This document shows positions 12,078 through 25,172 of a DNA stretch of 64,000 nucleotides, in pieces. The position numbers were made by a program, and so were the translations under genes. This stretch comes from Cladopsammia gracilis (Eukaryota > Cnidaria > Anthozoa > Scleractinia > Dendrophylliidae). The DNA lies in the NCBI GenBank assembly GCA_022457155.1, contig JAJGOT010000286.1, forward strand, positions 962,001 through 1,026,000, written 5' to 3'. The notes under the pieces were generated by a model. It saw only the letters and a program-made list of their open reading frames with translations, had not been told where the DNA came from and ran no database searches. Numbering within the stretch: the first letter of the stretch is position 1; each line of letters opens with the position of its first letter.

Positions 12078-13516
12078 ACCTGCTCTATTTTAAAAGACTA
12101 TTGACGACCAGCGTCATGCATGGTTATCCTAGCGGATAGTGATATGATCTCCATAACTAATCTGAGTTTGTTCAAAGTACGAGAACTTGGCTGAACTCAA
12201 CTTCATTTCAGAAACAATCCATCATCTCCTTCTGCCATCTTCTTCCAGCTATCTAAGTCGCCCCTCCCCTTCCCTCCTCATTTACTTCCGCTGACGCAGG
12301 GCGTGATTAATGATGATCTATTATCTAAGCTATGTTACGGGCTATGTATTCAATGTTATATTTCACATATTGACTCCTCATCATCATCCGACAATAATTA
12401 CTTACATTCTTAAATAAAGATGCAAAAGGTTGCAGTGCAGGTTAACGATCGAAACAGACAAGACTGAGACGAAACGTGACTAAAGAACTTGAACACATGA
12501 CTAACTTCACATCAACTGAACATGTTTAACATTCAAACCAAGGTCTTTCTCCAGCGCTTGGTTCACTCTAACACCACAGGCATACCATCCTCAGCGTAGT
12601 GGACGGTGCTGCGTGGGTTTCAAATTCGATATTTAGCGCTTTTTAAACACATTAAAATGAAGTAATTTAAAGGCTTCGAAATATGAATACGATGATGAAC
12701 TTTGTTGTTATGTTTTTTATTTGTGAATTTAAAGCTTGCGAGAGTAGCTTTAAATCAACAAAACAAACACATAACAGCAACGGTCATTCATATTTTAGAG
12801 CGTTTTTATTTTATATTTAGTTCAAAGCAACAAAGCAACGTCCATTACAAGTTTATAAGGGTAGTGTGAACGAGGCTCCAACGGTTACGAGGGCCTTAAC
12901 CGCGGTCAAACGAGAGAAATTTGCAAAAGTTAAGCAAAGTACTTAAAAGTTAAGGTTGTCATTTTCACTGTTTAAAGTTTAATATATTGCCAATACACTG
13001 TCAATTTACTAAACGTTTTGAACGTTTACTAAAAAAGTTCTAAGCGTTTAAAAACTATGAACTGCTGAATTGTCGGCGTCATTTGCCAACATAATTTTGA
13101 TCAGGCGCAAAGAGTTTTGGTCAGTTTTCAACGGTAAAAAGCTCATCATTTTGAGAAAAATTAAAAGATAATAACGTCAACTATTTTTTTTTATACATCC
13201 TTGCCCATATTTCCATTTAATATTAAATAAAATCCCACTAAATAAAACGAAAAACGCCTCGGACGCTTGACCGCGGTGGAACGAGGGCCAAGCGGCTCTG
13301 GGGACAAGAATGGTTCAACTCGTCCCCAGGCTCTTCTTCGCTTTTAAAAATTAAAATGGAGGAGCGGGTGAAGAAGGCTGCAAAATAATCCAGGATTTTG
13401 TTGCGCAAGACAAGGTGAAATGTCTTCATTTCGTTTAAACAATGGATTCAGATTGCTGGAAAATAAACACGGCTGACAATGGCTGAAAAGAACCTATGAA
13501 AACTGACGCCATTTCA

Positions 13517-14171
13517 GGTTAACACTCGTTAACATCTCTCAAACGGACCTTGGACACCTTATGAGGTTTTACACAACGTAGTATTTTTTATCGTTATAGA
13601 GTGTTTTCACTCACGTGGTCTGCAGCTATGCTAATTTATTTGAACAAAACAAAGTGTTTGCATTAGAAAGGAGTTCAATCCCCACAGGATTAGCTTGGGA
13701 CACCAATATGGCCGCCGTTTTATTGTTTTGGGACACCAACATGGCCGCCGTGACGTCATGTGAAAACACTCCATACCGTAGTACTGACGTACACGAGAAC
13801 AGAACCCCATTTTATTGGGCAGAGAACTGAGAGAACAGAGATCCGGCTAAGCAAAGAGTAGCGTTTTGGGGTTTAGCATTGATCTACAGTGTTTAGGGTT
13901 AAGCACTGATTTGAAAACGGTTAGCTTTCATTTATTGTTACGGGTAACTCTATACATTGTAAATATGTTAAAAATTACATCTCCCGGCAGCTAATCCACG
14001 TTGGTATAGTGGATAAAGATATTAGTTATGAAGCAAACGACTCGGGTTCGAGGCATACACTTTACTGATCTTTTTTTTCTAATTTTACTCTAAGTGTGAA
14101 ATAGGTTTTACTTCATGTAACTTAAAGTGAAAAGGAAAGGTCCGTTCGAGAGATGTTAACGAGTGTTAACC
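13517..14171. mobile_element. Mutator-like MITE, copy A
   Basis: Terminal inverted repeats of at least 30 bases start GGTTAACACTCGTTAACATC. They are flanked by 9-bp near-identical direct repeats (GCCATTTCA at 13508-13516, GTCATTTCA at 14172-14180). Nine-base duplications are typical of Mutator-like elements. No transposase. Contains a tRNA-like segment at about 13990-14060. Confidence 0.75.
13990..14060 (+). repeat. tRNA-like sequence inside Mutator-like copy A
   Basis: TTGGTATAGTGGATAAAG resembles an A box region and GGGTTCGAGGC is a good B box, about 45 bases apart. The same segment is present in copy B (about 50304-50372). No complete acceptor stem seen. Confidence 0.45.
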
Positions 14172-14875
14172 GTCATTTCATCGTGTACTTTGGTAACCTC
14201 GTCGGTTTCTGCGCCCGCGCCGTCAGCCTGGGGACGAGGTTGTCGTGTGATCAATATAATTTCTCTTTTCTTCTTTTACTCTCTCTGCAACTGGTTTATA
14301 TCTGGTAATTGTGACTTGCTGGGTCAAGGACCGTGTGGATACTTGATTTCATAGCGGACTTGTCAATCTTTCTTGTCCGCGGTTCGTTTCCAAACGCCTC
14401 ACATGATTTGCTACGAAAACAATAGAACAAACAACAGAACAATGGATCCTAGCCCTGAAAACAATAGAGCTGCAGGTTATCCATGTCCAATAAAATTAGA
14501 AGTTCGGAAGAGGTGCAAAGTAAAATTTATCAGTAAGGGTATACTAATCTTGAACCAACCCGCCTGAACGTTCCAATGATAATTTCTTCAGTCGAACAAT
14601 AATTAGCCAGGCGGACGAAGCCGGGAACTTTAACGCGATGTTTGTGCAAAATTGCTGTCCGCAAAAACAATTTATACTTGGAAACTTACTACAAATTATG
14701 TAAAAGATTCATGTTAAAAACCCTTAAAATCAGGCTTAGCAAAGCACAACCGACGAAAATACAAGGTATTCAAACTAGAAAAACCTTTGAATGCAGAGGT
14801 CCACACGGCGCAGAAAGTAAACTTACTGATAGTTGCCGGATCTTCCTTGTGAGAGATCTCGTGCCAGGCGTCACT

Positions 14876-15010
14876 TGAATGTGAAAATACAAAACTGAAT
14901 GCAAGGCTGGCACTACGGCACAGGGCAAATTTATTAATAAATTATTATTTATTAATAAATCTGCCCTTTGCCGTAGTGCCAGCCTTGCATTCACTTTTGT
15001 ATTCAAACTA
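14876..15010. mobile_element. Palindromic MITE
   Basis: Arms share GAATGCAAGGCTGGCACTAC and its complement, around an AT-rich centre of TTATTAATAAA words. Confidence 0.7.
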
Positions 15011-15170
15011 ATCTGTTCTCAGGATGAAATGGAGAGACACTGGGAACAATGTTAACCCTTCGCTTCATATTCCACAGATATATAAACAAGATTAAAACAA
15101 TAAGCCAGTATTATACTACACTGCACACTTTTATTTCATTAGCCACAGTTGCATTAGTCTTTTACACTGT

Positions 15171-15453
15171 TAGGTCGCATCAGAAACCCATAAGTGGGTT
15201 GAAACGTTCAACTGTCTCTTGTACCCTTCAAAACAAGCTTCCGATTATTCATTTTGCTAAGTTGTTGTTGCAGCCACATTTGGAAAATCAAGATCAAAAT
15301 ATTAACCAATCAATTCGCTAGAACAACTTGCTTCCAATCACGAGGGATCGAGTGGTTTCCAAATATGGTACTAAGCAAAAAAGATGAATATTCGGAAGCT
15401 GTGAATGCGCGTTTCATGTTTCAACCCACTTATGGGTTTCTGGTCGCATAGTA
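15171..15453. mobile_element. MITE with inverted GTCGCAT...GAAACCCATAAGTGGG ends
   Basis: Left GAAACCCATAAGTGGGTTGA and right complement define the ends; the interior has no coding signal. Confidence 0.6.
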
Positions 15454-16103
15454 TATCCACTCAATTTCCAGTACTTTCCGAAAATTCGAGGATGGCTCCA
15501 AAATACCAACCGAGTCAAAAAATTAATTAGTGCGCTTTTCAATAACACGCGAACTCTTAAGTTCTCTGAAGCGCATTGAAAGGCTCATCTTTACACCTTT
15601 CTAAATGAAATTTTCATCACGGCGCTATTTGCAAAATACATTTTGCGACCACTCGACTGTTCGATGGTAAAATGATGTTTTCGTAGAAAATTTTCCACAC
15701 CATACATCTATTTATTCGTCTTTATTACACTCTTTCAGGGGCGTAGCTAGAATTTTTCAAAGGGGGGAGGGGTCACACTGTGTTACACCCAAGGTGCTTA
15801 CCAGATTGTCATGTCGACATCCACGCTGTGTTTTACTAAAATTATCTCACTCAGCTTTGCCCCTGTCTTTTTTATATAAGAACGCCTATTTGTTTGGGCT
15901 GAGGCTGATCTGGAACTGGACGTTATTTTTTTTGGCGAGTTGAGCCTAAAAACGTTCCAAGCACGTTCTTAGGGTAATTGATACAATATTTCAGAAAATC
16001 GCAGTTCTGAATAAGAAAGAAATATAGGCGAAGTTCTACACATTTGCCAATTTTTAAACACGTTTGCTATTATAAAATGGAAAAAGACTTCTATTCGTTT
16101 TTG

Positions 16104-16882
16104 AAGTGCCAACATCCCTAGAAAGTTATTTTCAGAATCAACTCTATGTAAAAAAATCCCGGAAACAACTCATTTTAATTTTTACAAGAATGAGAAGTGA
16201 AAGTTTCAGAAATACGATTAAAATATTTCTTGTTTTGAATGTCGTGTTACTGAGTTATAGAGATTTGAATTTACAAAATGCGACTTAGATGACGTCAACC
16301 CGGGAATCATTTATTATACAACTACTTGTTTTTACCTCCAAGTAGTACTTTTTGTAAAATTCATTAATAATTCATAAGGGTACTAACAAATAAAAATTAG
16401 CCATTCCAATCACATGGTTAACCCTGTATACCAGATACAATCTTGATACAACTCACTACTGATTGTATCTAATTTACATTCCAGATACAACCACCAGTGA
16501 GTTGTATCTGGAATGTGAATTTCACAAGTTGTTTACTACATTCGCGTCCGTGTTGTATCGGCACTATACATTCACTCGGCTGCGTCTCGTGATTGTATAG
16601 GCCGATATAACGCTCCCGCTCATGTAGTAAACATTACTTACGAATCAATTGACTATCCACCGTTTAGTTTTAGTATTTATCAAATTAACCTCAAACTGTA
16701 AACTGCGCACTGTAATAAATTGGCGTAGAAATAATGGCAAATTCCCGAGTTGACGTCATCTAATTAGCAATCTCTATAACTCACAAACGCAACGTTCAAA
16801 ACAAGACATATTTTACCATTCAACTATTCAATGTACATAGAGTTGATTCTGAAAATAACTTTCTAGGGGTGATAGGCACTTT
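16104..16882. mobile_element. Long palindromic element with an internal hairpin cluster
   Basis: Arms contain CTAGAAAGTTATTTTCAGAA and AGATGACGTCAA and their complements. Between them (about 16430-16640) lies a separate set of inverted CATTCCAGATACAAC and TGTTTACTAC words, probably a second insertion. The same GACGTCA-bearing arms occur in the element at 63168-63624. Confidence 0.6.
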
Positions 16883-17704
16883 AGGCTCATTTGTTAACAT
16901 GCTAAATACAGATGCTCAGAACAAAACCTCAGGCTGGGTACGTTCTTATCACGTTCTTAAAATTCTGGCCAATCTTAGCCTCAACGTTCTTATTGAAAAA
17001 GGGCCTTATATAACAAGTGTATTGCATTAAATAAATTTACAAATACTGCATTATGTCAGCAATATCAAGAAATACAATTAATTACAGCTGTACAAAGTGG
17101 TTCTTATTTTGGAATCTGTGAACACATTCCTTACGTGAAACCACTCAAATGGACGCTGTATTGAGCAGTACTCTTCTGAGGTACTGTGTGCTGTGCATTC
17201 TACCACTCTTCTCAGTAGCTCTATTTATGCTCACTACGTCCAGTATTTTACATCATTTCTGTCGAGTCTGAACGAGTCTGTCTGATGTACGATGCCTTTC
17301 ACCAAGTCGTACCCCCAAAAATATTCAGCACTTTTAGTTTAAATAGTGAAATTCATAATTATAAAACTAGATCTACTTCGTAACATTGCTTTTACATACA
17401 CTATAACATAACGAAACAGTAGGGAAATCTTTTGAGAGAATTGGGACTGTAATCTGGAATGGACTTCGGGAATAGACTTTCCTAATCGCTTACGTCTCTA
17501 AGTATACCAAAATACCAGCCCCAAATCAAATAATTACTCTCTGAAATTCTTCAGAAAGTTAACGTCCCCAAATACTGACCATGGTCAGATCGTGTCAAAA
17601 TTACATTTTACTGTCAACCCAACTGATCTATCCTTAAATAGTTAAAATTCAACTTTGAAGACAAGCTTTTGTTTTGTTACATTATCACTGAATTACCCGA
17701 AAAT

Positions 17705-17806
17705 ATTTAATTTGCCTCCGCGCTCGAATAGCTGTTTTAGCTAGTTTGCGGGCGGCAAATATTTTAATGTTATTTATTTTTCGTAAATAAAGTTGTTGTT
17801 GTTGTT
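17705..17806 (+). mobile_element. LINE-like 3' tail
   Basis: A GTAAATAAAG poly(A)-like signal followed by (TTG)n closes a segment with TTGCGGGCGGCAAATAT. The (TTG)n tail and lack of a left boundary fit a 5'-truncated non-LTR element; the family is not assignable. Confidence 0.4.
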
Positions 17807-18310
17807 TGGCGTTCTTCACAGGCAACTAGGGAGCTTGAGAAAACCAGGACGACAACGCCAAGGAAAACGTTTTTGAAAAAAAGAATTCGCCCTCTTTGCA
17901 ACTACTTTGTAATTGTTCAAGTGGTTTAGTTTGTCTAATGTGACAAATATCTAATGTCTAATGTGTTCAAATAGAGAAAGGAAATTTAACCGTTTTGTAT
18001 TCACGTTCTTCATAAAACCTATAATTTGAACATTTAACGTTGTTGTTTTGCAGGCAACGACAAAGAAATTTATAAAAATGTATAACGCACGTGTAGAGGC
18101 AGTGTTTTCTCTCACTAAACCTGTTGTTTTGTGCCGTTCTAGCTTCCACTGCCGTCGTGGTTGTTGAAGCTCCCTACTTTTTGGGCCGAGTAAAGGGCAA
18201 GGTAAGAGACTGGTAAAGAGGACAAAAATTCGACTGACTAGGGAGGGGACGTCCTTTTGACCCAGGCCCCGGAGTTGCCTGCAGAGCAAGCGAGTTGTTG
18301 TCTCTATTTC

Positions 18311-21300
18311 TTATTCGTCTTTTTCGTCCTCCCCGCTGTCTGTGATGCCACCTTGCTTCTCTTTTTCTTCAGCTTTCTGCTGCTGGAGCCACATGTTCGC
18401 GTACACCCCGCCTTCGGATACCAGCTCATCATGTCTGACATGAAAACAGAGAGATGTCATGAAACGTACACACTCAAGGCCTTGAAATTGTTTATCATGC
18501 GTTCAAGGCGTGTAAGAATGCAAGACACATGTTGTAGAGTATTAACAGCCACAAAGGCAAATAAAATCAAACGGTCTTATTTGACTTTATGTGTTCATCT
18601 GTTTGACTGCTCGACACAAAGTCAACACCCAGGCTCGCTTCCGCGCGCTCGCTCACACTACATAGTTCCCGTACGTACTGCAGATGCAACCGCTGTACGC
18701 TGCGCACTCACGCTCATGCAACCGCTGTTGACTACACATGCCCTTCCACGCTTTCCTTTTGATAAGAAAACTTACAAACTTCGTCGGACATCCGCCATCT
18801 TGGATTTTTTACCCGAGACACAATCCATCAGTATACATGAAGACACAAAATTCTTCTGTAACACCACTAGGAAGATTTTGAATGAATTTATTTAAAGGAT
18901 AGCAAACTATCATCCATTATTTCAAGAACAAACGCCGTAACTTGAGACATGAACAATATATTTTAAGTTGAAATGCATTTTCATCTTAGCCATTCGTAAA
19001 TACAGTAGTATAGCGATTTTATTAACAAATCTGTACCAATATTTTAACGTTTTCTATGAATGTGATTTTTGGTGTTTCAAAGTGTTTCTTAAAATAGCTG
19101 ACATAGTTCCTATAATTCTGGTTTCTTTATAGCGTTAAATTTGCGCTTAACCCGGATTAACTCGAACCTACCTTGAACAACCTGATCTATTAAATATACT
19201 AGAAAACAGGCCTCGGTTGTTCAAAAGATGGATAGCGCTATCCACCGGATAAATCACTCTCCAGTGGATAAGTATTAACAAAATCCTTTGTGTTATCGGC
19301 TGGATAATGATTTATCCAGTGGATAACGCTAGCCACCTATTGAACAACCGGGGCCAGTTAAACGGGCTGGTTGGGGTCCAAATAAACGTGAAAAACAATG
19401 GAGACAAAATAGCATTGGTCCATGGGTGACCATCTGGGCTTTCTCACCCGAGACACAATCCATCAGCACACACGAGGATACAAAATTCTTTTAAACACCA
19501 TCGGGAAGATTTTGAATAAATTTATTTAAATGATAGCAATGCACTAATCTCACCTTCCTCGTTCAATGATTTCACCATCCTGGACAACAAGAATCTGATC
19601 TGCGTTTACAATCGTGGATAACCTGGACATATGGGATGGAATAGACAGGTTTTCAACTGAGTGTCGTAAATCCAAAATATAACTAAAGTAGCTACTCTGT
19701 AGCTAATCACAACAGACACTGACAATCCGATGAACCAATCAGAACTCGAAGCAAATACATGTCGGCGGCACCAAGCGCGGGAAAAACGCGTGCGAGCAAG
19801 TCACGATTGGTTTTGGTTTTACTTCTGATTGGTTGAGAAAGTGGCACGAGATTTTTTAGCCAATCACAAAGCGTAGCAATGCAAAACCAAAGCAATTGTG
19901 TAATTACTTGCGACACTCAATTGAAAAGCACTCTGTCAGCATTACTTATGTCTCACTCACAAAGTCAACTATAGAGACATGTAGTGTAGTTCTAACTTTT
20001 GAGTCTGTCAAAAAAATCCTATGGTGTGACCATTCAAATGAAACCTCTTTGGCAGTTCTTTTGCATGGTACCATTTGTTTTTCAATATTTTACAAATTGA
20101 AATTTGCGATTTTTCTTGAATTTTGACTTTTGGCACTCTTGGGAGTAAAGGGTTAAACTTAGCAAAACTTGGAATCCCTACCTACCGCCATTGTATTGGT
20201 GGTATACAGTAATACCCGTTCTCAACATCATCATTCACAAAACAAGTACAAAAGTCCAATTACCTGTGAGCGACGACGATGGTGGTTCTGTTGATACACA
20301 TGCTGTTTAGAGAAGCCTGAATATTTCGCTCTGTTTGAGTGTCAAGGGCAGAAGTTGCCTGAAGCCATAACACAAACAACAATAGACTATTTTGCTAATG
20401 TTGTGTTCCCAGTGCATCTTGGGTAGTTCTAGTCCTTTGTGGGGGCAAACGGCCAAAATTAAAATTTCAAATTACCTGCCAAACTGGTCGTTTGCCCCCA
20501 CTAAGGACTGGAACTACCCAAGATGCACTGGGAACACAACATTAGCAAAATAGTCTATTAGGGAAAATCAATTCTCTAAGAGAAACACCTCCCTAAAATA
20601 AAATAAAGGTGACTAACACGGCAAACTAAAGTTCGCAAACTCGTGTTGACAAAACTGCAAAAAAGTTGGCAATCTCCTATTTTCAAACGACAAACCTTTA
20701 AACGCCTCCAGGGGCGGATCCAGGAATTTCTGAAAGGGGGGGGGGGGGGGGTTCCGGGTACATGTTCCCCGGAAAATTTTTCCGATTTTACCATCTAAAA
20801 CGCCATTTCCAGCATTCCTGAGAGTCGAAAAGCGTTTGTTAAGTCAAAAACTTGACAATCCGTCAAATGGTGGAAGTGAAACAACTACGTGTAAAACAAT
20901 TTTATTCCAATATTTTTTATGAACCACATGGGAGAAACAGGTCTGAAAGGGGGGGAGGAAGTCCGGACCCCCCGACCCTCCCCCTGGATCCGCCACTGGC
21001 CTCAACCTCTTCTTCTCGAAGGAGGAAGAGAAAGGACCCTGTTTAACGAGCTTGTACATACTGAACTTGCAGCAAAGGTTCACAGTTCAAATGCGAGTGT
21101 GCCAACTCCAAAAAATTGGCAGAAGAGTTGGAAAGAATAGACAAAAGTTATATTTGTCTCCAACAGTTTGCTAACATGTTCGTCATCTGTTGATGTCATG
21201 TTCACACATACCAACTTGAATTTGCCAACACAAGTTTGCTAACTTTTGTGGGTTAAGAGAAGACGCCTCAAGGGGACACCTTTCTAAGAGAAACTGTGGA

Positions 21301-24300
21301 GCGTCGTGAAACACGGAAATTTACTTTATCAATCAATCAATCAATCAAAATCTTTATTTATACACGGTTAAAAATATCAGTATTTACAAAATAAAAAAGC
21401 AATTCACTGTTTTACATATTTGCCATGTGAGAGTCCGATAGGGAAAACCATTCACTGATACCCTTTTTAAAAAGGCTCAGTGATTGGGTTGTCCTTAGTT
21501 CCTCTGGAAGGTTATTCCACAGGAAAGTTCCACTATAGCTAAAGCTTCGCTTAAGGTAGTCAGTTCTCGGCTTAGGTAATGCCAGTCTTTGTTTAGCGTC
21601 ACGAAGATCATAAGACGAAACTCTTGGTGTAAACATATCACAGAGATAAACTGGGGCAAGCTTATTAACACTTTTGTACATTATATTAGCTTTTTCCTTG
21701 GCCCTTCTAACACACAAGTTATCCCACCCAAGTAAGTTAAGAAGAAACCTAGAGTTCGTGTCATAGCTTGATTTAGTAATAACTCTTGTAGCCCGGTTTT
21801 GTCAATTTTGTCAATTGCGTTGCTAAGATAAATTGGCCACCGTAAGGACTAGGAGGTTCAAAAGCTGAGGTTTCCAGCACTAGCACTTAGTCAGAGCGAA
21901 TCATCGAAGGGCCAGCGCTCGAAACATCAGCTTTTGAATCTGTTTTAGAACCGTTGCCAATTTGCCTTATCAACTCAGTTGACACAATCACATTTTTGAA
22001 ACATTGCACTAAAGCGGGCACCTCCTAAGCTAAGCAGTTTTAGCTAGATAGACAGACAGACGCACCTCCTTAGCTAAGCAGTTTTAGCTAGATAGACAGA
22101 CTGACAGACAGACAGACAGACAGAGAGACAAACAGACAGGCAGGCAGGCAGGCGGATGGATGGATGAATGGATTGATTGATTGATTGATTGATTCACTTT
22201 TATTCGAATACGGTAATTTCATAAGTTACATGGATGGATGGATAGATAGATAGATCGCCTTCTTTTTTAAACGATAATTATTAAAGCTAAAAAGAAAGCT
22301 TGTGGGGTCGTTTGTAGCTCATATCGAGTGTCAATTTTAGAGAGAGATCACTTAGTAAGTAATAAAATAAACATTACCTCATCTAAGAGCACAAGAGGAG
22401 GATTCTTCAATAGTGTTCTTGCTATTGCCACTCGTTGCTTCTCGCCTCCGCTAAGCTTGAGCCCGCGTTCACCAACGATCGTTTCATAACCTGGGGATAA
22501 GAAATATAGTGCGCATGCCTGGTATTCACACGACATGATCAAGCCATGCTCAGAGAAGAACTGCTGCATATTAAGTCGTAGATTGTGGTGTTTATAAATT
22601 TTGAAGAAATTTCTTGATTTCTTTTTAAGGTACAGACTTAGCGAAATCAACAAAATAATAATAATAACTTTATTGAAGTGTCGATGTATTTAGCTAATGA
22701 GCTAATTGGGGACACAAATTTGTTCAATCTCATGGAGACATGGATGATTTTATTCCCTTCTCAGGACAAAATTGTCATCAATTGGCCGTAAAATTTTTGA
22801 GGGTGAAGTGAAAACAAAAACAACAACAACGAAAGATGACACAATTATGCCCCAAAATTTACCAGGACTAAACCCCACCACTCTCTACGCCCCCCCCCCC
22901 CCACCCCCCCCCCCCCCCCCCCCCGTCTCTCTCCACCCCCGGGCTTAACACAGGAGAATACCTCGCCAAAGAATAAGGTACAGACTCTGAAAAGTCGCTC
23001 AGGTGGTTGTTCAAGACATACCATTGTCATTTGTGCGGGCACGGGAGTCTATTGGTCAGGGGTAACCCTGTGATGGACTAGCTCAGGGACAAGCGTCCCA
23101 TCCAGGGGGAAGTGGTAATACTCTCAGTTACCTACCATTAGGGAAAGTCAAAATCCTGGAATGCATGTCTGCTGCTGATGCAGCTTCTTCTACTTCACTC
23201 ACGGGGGCTCCTATCCTTCCATACTGGATATTATACCTGATAACAACAGGTATGATTAATGAGGGTAAAGACAACAATTGCGGGACTCCATCAGCTATTT
23301 TCAGGTACCAAAGGTCACATTTGCGTCAGTGAAAACTTAGAAGTAATGAACCAGATTAACCCTTTCACTCCCAGAGTCAATTATGGAGACACGAATCGAC
23401 AACAAGTCAATCTAACTTTTAAGTCTGTTGACGAAATCCTATGGTGTAATAATTCAAATGAAACCTCTTTGGCAGTACTTTTGCATGGTACCATTTTTTT
23501 TTTCAATATTTTACAAAATGAAATTTGGGATAATAATGATATTTCTGGAATCCGGAGCATAATTTTCGTACCTTATGTCATTGTTGAACAGAACAGTATC
23601 CTGAGGAACCACTCCTATTGTCTTACGCAGAGACTTCTGAGTAACCTAAAGGACACAACACAAAGAGACAAATATTGAAAATTGTTCTGACCATTCTTTT
23701 TTATTCAATAGATCTCAAAAGAGCACAGTAACCATCTATTCTGAGAACTTTTATTCTCAAAAAGTCACAAAAAACGTGCCCAGGTCAGTCACTTGAACAT
23801 GCCCTTCGATTACTGTTAAACTCTTGATAAAAGAAATGTTGTTAACGATCATCTAGTGATGGAAGCAGGGATAGTGGTAAGAGCACTCGCCTCCAACCAA
23901 TGTGGTCAGGGTTCGATTCCCAGACTCGGCATCATGTGGGTTGAGATTGTAGTTAGTTCTTGTCCTTGCTCTGAGGAACTTTTCTCCAGGTAGTCCAGTT
24001 TTTCCTCCCTCCTCAACAATTAACATTTCTAAATTCCAATTCGACCTGGACTGAATTTGAGGGTCACAGGTTTGTCAGTTGCATGATTAAGTGTGACTCT
24101 CACTAACAAAGTTGATTTATTTTAACCAGTGTTGTTGTGAGTAAAGTTGACTAACCTTTGCAATGTTCTGTCCATCAATGGAGATGAGCCCAGAGTCCAA
24201 ATCATAGAAGCGGTACAACAACCTAATAATGGTACTCTTGCCGCTTCCTGAAGGACCAACCAATGCCACAGTCTGACCAGGGTACACAGTGAAACACAGG

Positions 24301-25121
24301 TCTTTGAGGATCTGCTTTCTGTGGGGCAAGTTGTAGCACACTGTTACCACTACAGTATTTATATAATTTTTTTAAATTTCCTTGTTCAAGAAGAGCATAA
24401 TAGTGGCAATTTGCACACAATGCTGTAACTTGGTGAATATTTTGGTACATTTCTATGAATTTTGCCTCCAAAATGGTCTTAAAAAAGATCTGCCCACGAC
24501 AGAAACAAGCCCCTAGTTTAGAGCTCTATGTTTGACATACACATGTATCACTTTTACTTTGAAAGCCTCAGAAACACAGTATAGCTTAAAGGGGCTATAT
24601 CACCAATTTTAGTGTTACTAAAAACAAAAACAAAGGACATACATGTATTAATATCAGTGGGAAACTCAAAATAGTTTTGTTTAAAGTTATTCTGCTTGTG
24701 CTCTAAGAGTAAACATAAGTGTCTTGGGCTGCAGATGGCCAGGATGGAAATGGATTGCATCTTGAAAACATTAGGGTAAATAATCTTGAGTCTTGGAAAA
24801 CTCATTAAAACTGTGATTACGATATATCCTCTCTTTGAAAATTCAATTGATATCTTCCTTTAGTGTTCTTAATAAGCATTATGTGACAAAGGTTATTAAG
24901 TTTTCATGTGTGGTAGGCTTGTTTTGAATGAAGAACGTCAGAATCTCTATGACATAGCCCCTTTAAAAGAATTACTTCTTTTTAAAACTTACTCCGGGTT
25001 ATACGAAAAGTTGACATTTTGAAACTGTATCAAACCATTAGTGACCCTAATGTCTGGAGCATGTGGTTCATCTGTCACCTGTTATAATATAAGCAACAGC
25101 AAGAATAAACAAAGAGAAGAT

Positions 25122-25172
<51 letters not shown>

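Larger units (their letters stand above)
7200..13507. other. Gene-free intergenic region with MITEs
   Basis: Upstream of the TGF-beta gene. It contains hairpin elements at 8753-8850 and 10130-10311, a C/CT-rich block at 9488-9560, and a CCAAT-type MITE (11224-12077) interrupted by a TTAA-flanked element. The stretches 7300-8450, 10400-11200 and 12100-13500 hold nothing I can identify. Confidence 0.55.
14172..18310. other. Gene-free region downstream of ABCB6 stop codon
   Basis: Contains palindromic elements at 14876-15010, 15171-15453 and 16104-16882 and a LINE-like tail at 17705-17806. The ABCB6 3'UTR must begin at 18310 and run leftward; no confident poly(A) signal was assigned. Nothing else was recognised. 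Confidence 0.5.

Noticed and set aside
18257..18895. 212-codon open frame on the plus strand
   Set aside because: It is antisense to the last ABCB6 exon (18434-18311) and runs on into intron; no family resemblance of its own.
20844..21140. Gly/Pro-rich overlapping frames near 20900-21000
   Set aside because: Translation of G/C-run repeat sequence (GGATCCGCC(A)CTGG type), not a gene.
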